DNA of 64,000 nucleotides from Sipunculus nudus (taxonomy: Eukaryota; Annelida; Sipuncula; Golfingiida; Sipunculidae): NCBI GenBank assembly GCA_026874595.1, contig CM049318.1, positions 32,272,956 through 32,336,955 on the forward strand, given 5' to 3'. The position numbers and the translations under genes were made by a program. The notes beneath the pieces are model-generated. The model did not search any database and was not told where the DNA came from. It was given only the letters and a program-made list of their open reading frames with translations. Below, in pieces: positions 14,728 to 27,379 of the stretch. How positions within the stretch are numbered: position 1 is the stretch's first letter; each line of letters begins with the position of its first letter.

Positions 14728-17700
14728 TATTTAATGGCAACACATGCGTAAATAATTTATATATGGTACATTATTCTGTAAAGTCAACAATAACCAAGTT
14801 TCAGCAGAAGCGGATTCGGGGTCCTGACCCCCCCCCTTTTTTTTCATAGGAAGCATTCTTTGTTTTAGGGTTTTCAGACAAAATATTTTTCGGCCTGGAC
14901 CCTTTTTTTTAGGTTTATCATAAGTCCTCCCAGGTTGACCCCCCCTTTTCCTAAATCCTGGGTCCTAATCTGAACGTTAGTTCTACTTATTCAAATAACA
15001 AAATCTTCGGCATAGTTACACCGGGTTTCAAACACAGATGAAGTACTACCTGGTTTTAATTTTACGATTTGAATGCATTCAAATGTTGTCTGAATTGAGA
15101 AGACATACAAACTAAACGTACATCCATTTATATCATATTCTTTGTAATTTTGAAAAAGTTACAATTGTTAAAAGTAGAGTAAATCAGTGGAAACTTGGAT
15201 ATAAATATGTCATCCTGTCTTTTTTTTTGGCTTTCTCAGTCATCTCACTTTATACTCTTTTTCGAAGGCCTTCTCTTTCTGTCTCATTTGTTGTATATAC
15301 ACAGGAAGGGCCGCCACTTTTATTCCGAGGTTTTCGTAGGTGATTCCTTCGGTTTCTTCCGGACAGTCGTCTGGGCTGTTCGAAGTCGTTTCTATGATGT
15401 CACCATTGACTGAAGCCGTTCTGCTGTCTGACCCTGTAACTGGAGCCACGATCGGGTTACTTTCGTCAATCCCGTTTGATTCCGGATTTTGTGTGATTTC
15501 AGCTAAATTTAAAATAGGTAATATATGATGATGCATGATTATTAAACTGGGTGAGTTCAAAACAAAAGGAAGCAGAAGTCAGTCGTTCAAAATGCATTGT
15601 CAAACATCTGTTTTACTTTATAGATGCTTTTTTTCCTGTGGGGTACATGACTACACTCAAACAGCAGCTATCGACAAATAACATACAGAAATTCACTTAA
15701 ATGGTACTTATCCAAGAGACCTGATCTTGAAGAGCATTGTTCTAAAGAGACCCAGGTTCGAAGAGCATTGTTCAAAAGAAAGCCAGGCTGGAAGAGTATT
15801 GTTCCAAAGAGAGCCAGGCTTGAAGAGTATTGTTCAAAAGAGAGCCAGGCTGGAAGAACATTGTTCTAAAGAGAGCTAGGCTAAAAGAGGATTGTTCAAA
15901 AGAGAGCTAGGCTGGAAGAGTATTGTTCCAAAGAGAGCTAGACTGGAAGAGTATTGTTCCAAAGAGAGCTAGGCCGGAAGAGTATTGTTCAAAAGAGAGC
16001 CAGGCTGGAAGAACATTGTTCTAAAGAGAGCTAGGCTGGAAGAGGATTGTTCAAAAGAGAGCTAGGCTGGGAGAGTATTGTTCAAAAGAGAGCCAGGCTG
16101 GAAGAGTATTGTTCAAAAGAGAGCCAGGCTGGAAGAACATTGTTCTAAAGAGAGCTAGGCTGGAAGAGGATTGTTCAAAAGAGAGCTAGGCTGGAAGAGT
16201 ATTGTTCAAAAGAGAGCTAGGCTGGAAGAGTATTGTTCCAAAGAGAGCTAGACTGGAAGAGCATTGTTTTAAAGAGATAGGCTAGAATAGCATTGTTCCA
16301 AAGAGAACCATTGTTCCAGAGAATTGTACTACAGATGATAACATACTTACAGAGGATTATTTCTTCTGTCTGGTCTGTATTTTTATTTAGTCGTCCTCGC
16401 CGCTTTGATCTGAAATATTAACATGCAAAACAGAACCTATATAAAGAATTGTATTTTAAATAATAGAAACCTTAAAAAATTGAATAATTTAGAAGTAACC
16501 TTGTTGCAATCGAGAAAATAGAAAATATCATTGGTGGTATACCAGGACCGTGCTGTCCTAAAATGTCCTGTACAATTTTTGTAGAGGAACGAGCAAAAAT
16601 AAATCTTGAATGCTGGAACGGTTATTTTAGAAATAACGTGTGGTAGCTTACGAAAGGGACCGTCTGGCAATTGGAACCCTTATGCTGGCTAGGAGGGCAA
16701 AAGGACATATCAAACGAAAGGCAACTTTCAGTGCAGTGAAATATTTATATGATATTTTTAAGCGTGTCCTATGTATATTTAACGTCCATGTCTTCTCAGT
16801 TAATTTTATATTTCAGTCTAAACAAAAGTTTACTAATTTTCATATTAATGTATGTACTATTATATACGCAAGCACTTATGATGAAAATACGTTAACAGTA
16901 GTTGTGGTTTCGAATTTGGTTCTTACCTAATTGCTATGATAACCACAACGATGATGATTGTGAATACTGCCAGCGATCCTAGTGCCACCGGCAGCCACAG
17001 GTTGAGAAGCCTTGAACCTACGCCTTTCCGGCCTGAATAAGGTAAAATATATTTTTTTATGAATAAACCGGTTGAATCAACAAAATGGAGAGTAACTATG
17101 ATAGTTTTGTGGCTCCATATTTAGCATACTTATTATATTCGCATGGCTGTAATCAAGTAAGTGTATATAGAACCAAGCTTTTAGTGAATAAATAGTCGGA
17201 CATTTGTGTAATTCATGTGTACCTGGACAGATGATTAAGCAGGCCAGTAGCCTGGACCTCGTTATAAGTTTGTCTCGATTTATGTATTGCTATCCATAAA
17301 ACGGTTTATTTTTAAATGTCTTGGTGATTGAATACACAGACAGTATAAAAAGTAGCAAATGAAGTGAACTACTACGTGTTTATTCAGACATTTATATATC
17401 TATTTATACAGCGTAGATTCCTATATTTTTTAAGTCATTTGATTCATTGTTTTGAGAATGCATTCGTATTCAGATTACCTCCAGAAACATATCAGAAACT
17501 TTAGAGAGGAATTGGTATAGATGAAATCATCATGCATAAATCAATAATATGTCACTAATATTAGTTTTCGGTTGAAAACTGACCTTGCTTTTCTGTATCG
17601 AGTTTGTTAAACGATGATTTAGAAACTATTGACACTACAGGCAAAGGTCTGGTGAGCGAAAGTGGTGCTTCAAACCATGCATTATAGAGAAATGACGTTA

Positions 17701-17865
17701 GTGGTTTAGCATTGAAATTAAATTTTTTGAGGGGATAAATGTAAAAAGCAAACTTTACTCTACTTCTTTATCCTTAATAAAAGGAGTTTGTGTTTCAGTT
17801 TGTTGTGATCAGTGATCATTATATTTTTAAAGGATATTTTCTTAACAACAATATGAAATTAATTA

Positions 17866-17902
<37 letters not shown>

Positions 17903-20900
17903 TATGAATATTAGATATAATATCTACTTCACAGATCGCAACAATACAAGGGCGGATATATCTTAGAAAATAGGAATGTTAGCAGACTTAATTATACATA
18001 ACTGTCGCATGCAAAAATCTATGGAAGACGCAAAATTCGCTTCAGAAGCAAACTTCGGTGCTGGTTTTCGGTATTAAGCGTATATTTTATTTCTATACTA
18101 TTCTATTTCCCAGATATAATGGTCCTCCGCCAACACTAAATCTGCCAATGATAAGGTTCTGTTGTGATATATATATCTTCGACAACACAGTGTGAAACAT
18201 TTGAACTGGGGTAAAATGATAATATCTTAATCTGATGTAGATTTATCGTTAGAAGATGGCGAGACAACAAAAACATGAATAAGAAGAGTAAAAGCCAGCA
18301 ACTAATCATTTAAAAAAAACGATTTTCTTGTATCTATCATGGGATAGGTTTCAGTGATCTGATTAGACATATATTGATAATTATTCAATTTTATATAACA
18401 CAATACGCACAAGCCTTGACTCTGCAAGATTGCCATAGTCCTCATTAGCTCTTTACTAGCTCTTCAGTTGCGTCGTTATCAGACCCGTTAAAAGAGCAGT
18501 GGTGGTGTGAGAGCATTGCATTTTTAAAATACAGCTATTAAAAAGCTAACCTTGTTTGTCTGGGTGCAGACTTCCCGACGAAGCTTTAGAAACAGTGGAC
18601 ACTGCATTGGAAACGGCCAGGGACGAGAAATACTCTACAATAAGGACAATACATACTAGGGTTACTATTTCAGTTGAGTAAACATCTGAGTAAACGACAG
18701 GGCGACTTTATTATGATATTTTATATGATATGTATACAAGTAGTACAATTTAGGAATGAACATTAATTTTTGAAAGTAATAATATATTTTTTATAAGAAT
18801 ATTTGGTCAGATATGAACACCATTAAGTTAGAAGGCATTCTTCTGAACTTGTGTCATTTCCCGGTTTTCAGAAGTTAACGTTATATTTTGCAGGGATCAA
18901 CCATGGTTTACATGCAGCAGGATCTGCTATTAGTATACATCTAATTTCAAGACCTTTTATTTCGATGTCGAGGCTGGAGGACACAACGATGACTGCAGAG
19001 GAATCAGAAAGGGAGTAAGGACGGTCTTCAGTAATCTGATACTGAGGTAACCATTTCAGTTATTCAGCTACCTTTTCTATAGAATTGATATGGTTTCTGG
19101 CTCACACTGCGGATATAATATTAAACTTTACGCAATTCCTGTAAGGTTAAGTTCTAATAACACCTCTGCGATGGATGTAAGACGAGCTGTTAGTGCACAT
19201 GGCACATGCTCCAATGCCAACAAACAAACAAGTGACCCATGGGTCACGACGCTCAGCTGACTGGGAAGAGATTTGCAAATGGAAATTTTATCATCTGAAT
19301 GGTAGTATATAACCATTGAACTGAAGCAACAAACAGATTAACCAACAGGCTGCGATTGTGTCTGAATTAATAAATCTCAAGAATAGAGAAAAAATGCGTA
19401 AACTTTAAAAAAATACCGATGGCTCCACCAGTCTGCAGAAACCAATAAAAACACTTTATGGTCAATATCCATGCAAAGAAGCATGGTGGCCTCTGGATCA
19501 GTTGTTCAGATGCTTCAGCTTTTGTATCAGATTTTCCATTATTCTGAGGGATACTTTGGAGTTCTATAGCTTGAAGAATATGGGTAACAGAGACCTAATT
19601 TCAGGTTTCCACAGACACTTTTCATGGGCCTCCTTGCATGACAAGAATGAAGATTCTAGGTCCAGTTGTTACAATTTGTACCCTGTTGACAGATAACAAC
19701 ATCTTTAAAGGTCTCAAAATTAGAGAAAATAATTCGTAAAAATTTGAAAAAAATAAAGGTGGCGCACCCAGTCTACTGAAACTGATGGAACACGTCATGA
19801 TCAATATGTATGCCAAAAATCATGAGCATCAGTGTTGTAGTTATTGAGATACTGGAGTTTTTGTATCCAATTTTTCATTATTCTGGGGGTTCTTTGGAGC
19901 CATACAGCTTAATGGATATGGGTAACAGAGACCTTATTTCAGGTTTCCATGGAGATATTTCATGGGTCTCCCTGTGTGTAAAGAATGAAGATTCTAGGTC
20001 CAGTCGTTATGATTTGTGCCCTATTTACAGATGTTCATATCTTTAAAGGTATCAAAATTAGAGAAAAATTCGAGAAAAGCCCGAAAAAAATACATGTGGT
20101 GCCACCAGGCTGCAGAAACTGATGAAACACTCCATGACCAATATCCATACAAACAATTATGGTGATCTCTGCATTAGTTGTTCAGATATTCAGCTTTTGT
20201 ATCAAATTTTCCATTATTCTGAGCTGTACTTTGGGGCCCCATAGCTCAAAGGATATGGGTAACAGAGACCTAATTTCTCGTTTCCATGAAGACTTTTCAT
20301 AGGTCTCTCAGAATGTCAAAAATGAAGATTCTAGGTCTAGTTGTTATGATTTGTGCCCTGTTAACAGATGTCCACATTTTTAAAGGTCTCAAAAATAGAG
20401 AAAACAATTCGTAAAAAATCGAAAAATACAGGTGGCGCCACCAGTCTGCATAAACTAATGAAACATCTCATGATCAATATGTGTGCCAAAAATCATGACC
20501 ATCAGTGATGTAGTTAATGAGATATTGAAGTTTTTGTATGAAATTTTCCACTATTCTTGGGGGTACTTTGGGGCCCCATAGCCCAAAGAATATGGGTAAC
20601 AGAGACCTAATTCCTGGTTTCGATGGAAACTTTTCATAGGTCTCTCAGAATGTCAAGAATGAAGATTCTGGGTCAAGTCTTTACGATTTGTGCCCTGTTA
20701 ACAGATGTCAACATTTTTAAAGGTCTCAAAAATAGAGATAAAAATTCGTAAAAAAATCGAAAAATACAGGTGGCGCCACCAGTCTGCAGGAACTGAAGGA
20801 ACATCTCATGATCAATATGTGTGCCAAAAATCATGACCATCAGTGATGTAGTTAATGAGATATTGAACTTTTTTTGTGAAATTTTTGACTATTCTGGGGG

Positions 20901-23900
20901 GGGGGGGGGGTACTTTGAGGCCCCATAGCTCAAAGGATATGGGAAACAGAGACCTAATTCCAGGTTTCCAAGGAGATTTTTCATGGACCTCTCTGGATGT
21001 AAAGTAAGAAGATTCCAGGTCCAGCGGTTACGATTTGTGCCCTGTTAACGGACAGACGGCCAGACGGCCGGACGGACGACGGACAAAAGGTGATCCCTAT
21101 AGCTCAGATGACTTACAGTCAGCTGAGCTAAAAAAAAACATGGAATTTAAGGTGGTTGGTTGCATATGTACAGAAATTGAAATGTAACTAGTTGTAAGAC
21201 GCCATTTTCAAAGCTGTGTTTTGATTATTTAGACAAGGTCTTCACATGTTTCTAACACCTGGATATAAAAAGAACAGTCGCCGTTGTTTTGCCCCTTTTT
21301 GTTATAAAAGGTTCAAGGGGTCATCCTAAGTTAAAAGACAGCCCAATTTAAATATCATAAAACTTTAGTTTCATTATATGTATATGCTAGAAGTGAATTT
21401 TCGTCAATTCACACTTATTTATAATGTGTGTAATTCATATTGTTATCAGAATGTTGTGATTAATTATAATCCCCGTTTTTCTTTGAACCTCCAACACATA
21501 TAACATGAGCCCATATCTGAAGAAAAAAATCTTAATGTCTATAAGGTCTTTTCGTATATGATATAAAAATGTTACTTTGTCACGTGCAACATTAGGCCGT
21601 CAGCCAATAGTTTAACTATAGGATACACATTTACTTATAATAAATTTATAGGGGAGATTTATAAAATAATTTTATTCAAGACTTCTTGTGCCAAATTAGA
21701 AACCTACATGCCGTGGTGTAGATTTAGCCGATAGGTAAATCAGTGACAGACATGCAGAGAAGAAATACATATATAGGCTTTTTTACCTTGTTTTCGTGAA
21801 CTTGCTGTTGAAATCTCTGACACAGCGTGGGTTGTAGTGGATACGGCAGAGGTTGAGACTACTGCTCCAAAAAAAAATCACTTAAAAACAGCTATTTTTC
21901 TACCTTTTCTGCAGCATTTATGTGATTGCTGGACTAATCTGCTTATATATTAATGAGCTCTAGGTAATTCATGATAGGAAAAGTTCTTATAGCGCCTCTG
22001 AGATCTGTGTATAGGACTTGTTTATCAACAAGACTTGAGTAAACACAACAGTGTTGACAAACGCGAAAACAATGTAACCATAGGCGGTTGGCTGCATATA
22101 TACGGAAGCTGAAAGGTCACAAATTGCTAAACGCCCTTTGCAAAACTCTTCTGACTTGCCGACATATGTTCGTGTTCAATGTGTTTTTATTGTTGCATAT
22201 GTTTTGATTATTTAGGCGTACCTCCCGTGATATAAACACAAGGATATAAGCAAAACGAATAGCCTGTGTGTGATTTAGTCCGCGTTCTTTGGCCAATCCG
22301 TAAAAGGTTTCAGTCTCTGCGACCAAAATTTCCGTCCCCTTGGTGGGCTCCCATGCTTCATAATAGCTGATTATCAAAGATATTTTTTTTTGTACTTTTA
22401 AATATTAATTAATTGCACTAATAAAACCTGGAAAAAATTTCCATGTCTAAGCCAGTTGAAAGAGAAATTTGTTACATCATTACAAACATATTCTGTGAAA
22501 ATTCCTTCGTACTTTTATCACGTATATGTTGCATACTATTTTATTTAATGACAAATTATGCTTAAAAAAACAGAGAGGATTTAATTCAACAAGCTCTATT
22601 TTGATTTCAGTGTTATAATATCCTCAGAAATTGATCGATTAATCAAAATTTTGTCAGTTTGAGGGGCGTAGCTAAGGGGCGTCCGCAGGGGGCCATGCGC
22701 CCCCCCCCCCCCCCCCCCCATTCAGTACTCCCCGTCCTCCCGGAATTTCACTTAGTGTAATATTGATTGAATTGTCTAAACACAAGCATGAACTTCCTGA
22801 TCCTGGTATCCGCAGATCTCTGATTTATTTCAACACAAAGCATTTCACAAGCATTATTTTATGTATTGTTTATTGACAATTCTACATTTCATTAGGTTTG
22901 ATCCTAAAAATATGTTTTTTTTTATGTTATTCATTTTTTACAACTGATATTCCTAATTGAAATGAAAACATTTTCTTTTGCCTTTGCCAATGCCAATTGC
23001 CTTGGCAAATATTTCGACTCCTTACCCTCCTTCAAGCTACAAGGAAATCAATTAACTGTTCTTTTAATCTTTGAAGTTCTTTTTCTGTTTTAAAACAAAT
23101 TTTTAACATGTTTTATTATGTATTTCCATGGAAAACTACACACTCTTGACCCAGAGGGGAGCGAGCATTGATTTTACGAAAAAAAAGAAAGAAAACTAGA
23201 ATACGGGTAGTCGACAAGCGACTACGTGTATCCGCCTAAATCAGAGTGGAACGGGTGAAGTGAGGCATGGATTGAGTGGCAAGGGGAAATAGAGTGAAGT
23301 GTTGCATATTAGCATGGATGTCTGCAGCCAAATGGTGTATGTAGGTTGCGCCACCTACCACAAAATCCAGAAAGCCATCCAAGTTGTATACATATGCAAA
23401 ATTTGAGGCAGAAAAGTCAAACCACTATATGTTTATGAGTGATTTTAGCCCGTGGCAGACAAACAGATGGACGCTGTGCAAAAATGGTTGAAGGTGGCGC
23501 CACCAGTTTTGCGTATGATAAAGAGCTATGTGAGAACTATACACATGCAAAACTTTGGCCCAAACGGTCAAAGGTTCCCAAGATATGAGCTTGGATGTCT
23601 GCTGCATAAACTAGAATGCAGGTGGCGCCACCTGTCATAAAATCAAGAGAGCTGTCGGGGATGTATAAACCTGCAAATTTTTAAGCAGATATGTCAAACC
23701 ACTGCCGAGATATGAATGATTTTATCCCATGGCAGACAAACAGACGGGAGCTTTGCAAAAATGGCTGCAGGTGGCGCCACCAGTTTTGCGTATGATAAAG
23801 AGCTATGTGAGATCTATACACATGCAAAATTTTGGCCCAATCGGTCAAACGGTTCCCGAGATATGAGCTTGGATGTCTGCAGCGTAAACGTGAATGTAGG

Positions 23901-26866
23901 TGGCGCCACCTGTCATAATATCCAGAAAAGCTATCCAGGATGTATACGCATGCCGAATTTCAGGTGAATTAGTCAAATCACTGCAGAGATATGAGTGATT
24001 TTATCCCATGGCAAACAAACAGACGGGAGCTGTGCAAAAATGGCTGCAGGTGGCGCCACCAGTTTTGCGTATGATAAAGAACTATGTGAGATCTATACAC
24101 ATGCAAAATTTTGGCCCAATCGGTCAAACGGTTCCTGAGATATGAGCTTGGATGTCTGCAGCGTAAACGTGAATGTAGGTGGCGCCACCTGTCATAAAAT
24201 CAGAAAAGCTATCCAGGATGTATACGCATGCCGAATTTCAGGTGAATTAGTCAAATCACTGCAGAGATATGAGTGATTTTAACCCAAGGCAGACGAACAG
24301 ATGGACACTGTGCAAACATGGTTGCAGGTGGCGCCCCCATTTCTTGTGTATGTTATAAAGCTCTCCAAGGGCTACATTTGTGCAAAAAAAAATTTCCTGA
24401 TCCGTCAAACGGTTCCCGAGAGATGTGGGTTTATGTGTGGAAACAGACGCACAAACGGACGCAGAGCGCAGAGGAAAGGTCAGAGGTCAAAACAATATCG
24501 GGGCGCAGCAGTTCACATGTGACCCGAACATAATCCCGGGTTTCGTAAAATTCCGCCCAGCGGTTACGGAGGAGTTCTCCGGACACCTACGCGGCGGCGG
24601 CGGCGGCGGCGTGCAGCTGAAAACATAGTATCCGCAAAACTCTGTTTTGGCGGATACAATTACCACACTGTATGTTGATATAACATGCACATATATACAG
24701 TGCAAAAATGAGATAGAATGCTCGATAAAAAAAGTAATTATTATCCGACATGGTATTATGGATTTTGATGCCTTCTTTATTAGGTAATTTACATTAAAGG
24801 GGACAATTATTCAATTTTGCTCAATTTTACACTGACAAACTGAATAAAAGCATTCTTGCGCTCTATCCAGTTTTGATCTTTTTTTCCCTCCCAAAAGGAA
24901 TCTGAAAAAAGGAGTACTTACATTTGATGCAATGTTCCCCTATCTCCCCTGCCCGGCAAATGCAGCTTCCGTCAGTTTGATTACATTTGCGTGTAGGACA
25001 AAAAGACGGACATGTAATATTACACTTTCCACCATAGTAGCCGATGGCACATGAGCATGAGCCATCTTTTTTGTTACAAACTGAATTGTTACAACCATAG
25101 GGGCACGGACTGAGGCAGCTCTCCCCGAAGTAGCCAGGCTTACACTCTGTGCATGAGCCATCCTTTTTGTTACAAACGGCATTATTGCAGTCATCTTTAC
25201 ACTTAAAGCTACAGCTCTCCCCGTAGTAGCCAGGCTTACACTCGGTGCACGAGCCATTCCTGGTGTCACATGAACCTTTGCAGTTCTCAGAACATGTTTT
25301 GCTGCAGTTCAGGCCGAATGTGCCGCCGCTACACTCTGCAAACATTTAATGAAATAAATAAGTATACACTTTTTACATTTTTTTTTTACATAAATGAACT
25401 TATAACTAGAAATCTAGTCTACATTTGTAGTTCCGCCCTGGAATTGGTGTCACTTTTCACAAGTTCAATAATCAGATCACAGGTCAGAACAGGATGACAC
25501 CGAATAGAAAAGAATGGCAGATGTCTTCAACGTGGAAGGCAAGGATAGCAAGTTGTTCATTTCATCATGTTAAAGAACCCTTTCAATTACAAACAGTTTA
25601 CAGTGATCTACATTACCTCCAAAATTTATTTCATTGTTTCCTTTGTGCTGCCCTAACATTCCTCGGAATTGTTATTAAAATCCTTTTGTAACATCTGCCA
25701 AACAGCCAAGGGCAAACCACAATAATTATAAAGTACACCCTACCATACACTGCAGGTATTAATCTACCTTTTCTGTAGCAGAATGTATATATTTTTGGCT
25801 TACTCCGCACACAAATTAATGAAATGAAGGGGATTTATGTTAGAGAATGTTCTCCATCGCCTCTGTGACTGTGGGCATTTACTTGTTCATCTAAAGCTGT
25901 TAGAAAACACCGTACATGCGCAAATGTTGACAAACAGAAACAAATGTTATAGAAGGTGGTTGGTTGCACAGTGTGTCGTAGTTGAAGGTTCATTAGTTGC
26001 AAAATGCCCTTTTCCAAATTCTGGTTCGTCTAACTTGTGGCCAGATGTCCTTATTAAATGTGTTTGGATTATTTTAGGCCCCCTACTCCCACATATAAAT
26101 TAGCATGTGGATATAAAGCAAGCATCATGTGTGTGGTGGGATAGGCGTTTACTGATCTATGTTTGAAGAACTTTATGGAATTTTATTATAGTTCATAAAC
26201 ATCATATATCGGAATAGACCCCTTGGATATAAATTTTACCTTTCAGTGTCTTTTTATACAAAAGTTGTATAATAAAATGTATCACATAATATATTTTATA
26301 GTTATTTTGCATATTCATCTTTTTTTTAAATAAATTACATACCATACTGAATTTATCCCAAATGAATTTGTCAAGAATACGAGTTTCTCATAAATAAGCA
26401 TTATTGACGCAATGAGGTCTGAGTTAAACACATGTTGACTTATTACGTTTTAGGCACTTTACCTTGATTTCTGTTCAAGAATATAAATATTTATATAGTT
26501 AAAACGTGATAGTTATTTAGTAAACAGGAAGCACAGAGAGGAGACGAACAGCCCTAAAGTGTTAGAAGAAATGGGGATGAGCTGGGGGAAGATACAGATT
26601 AAACTATGTCCAAGGCAAACGTCGGTACTGCAAGTAACGTCTAATTTAGGTACAAATTTACATCTTTTGTTACAAATACATAATTTGTATTTTAACCGGT
26701 CACAACCCTGGTTGCAGATAGATTATAGTGAATTCTAACATATTTGTGCGGATCCAGAGAAGAAAAAAGACACCTGAAAGTCGCCGTCCTCTTTTCGACT
26801 AGTATACGAACTTTATATAGGAATACAGTATTTAGCCACTGGAGATAAATGCTTTACCTATATATA

Positions 26867-26925
<59 letters not shown>

Positions 26926-27322
26926 CTAGTATGTATAAAGAACATTGGTGTAGAAAAATGTAGAAGTAAAGAGGGTCTTACTAATGGAGATGTACATACA
27001 CACGACAGAATAAACTCCTTAATATTAATTTAATATGAATAAAGTAAAAAATGTCAAAATGTGTAAATAAGATTGTTAGTGTGCACGTGTTAAGTGGGTC
27101 CAAATCAATTACTATTGAAATAATGGCACATTTTTCCAAATGGAAAAACAACATTTATGTATACTGCATGTATTCATGAAAAGTATTCATGAATGTGAAT
27201 ACTTCTGCAATGTATTTGAATACGAATACAAATACTTCTGTACTTTTTACAAATGTATTCGAATACGAGTACGAATACTGAAAATACCTGTATTCGAATA
27301 CTGTGAATACGAATACCCCATG

Positions 27323-27379
<57 letters not shown>

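Noticed and set aside
19400-24520. CRISPR-like array
   Set aside because: The repeats are long tandem satellites without short repeats alternating with unique spacers, in a eukaryotic intron.
24425-24705. Overlapping small frames at the (CGG)n region, including a poly-Pro one
   Set aside because: They come from simple sequence and the 279-bp array; no family resemblance and no splice context.
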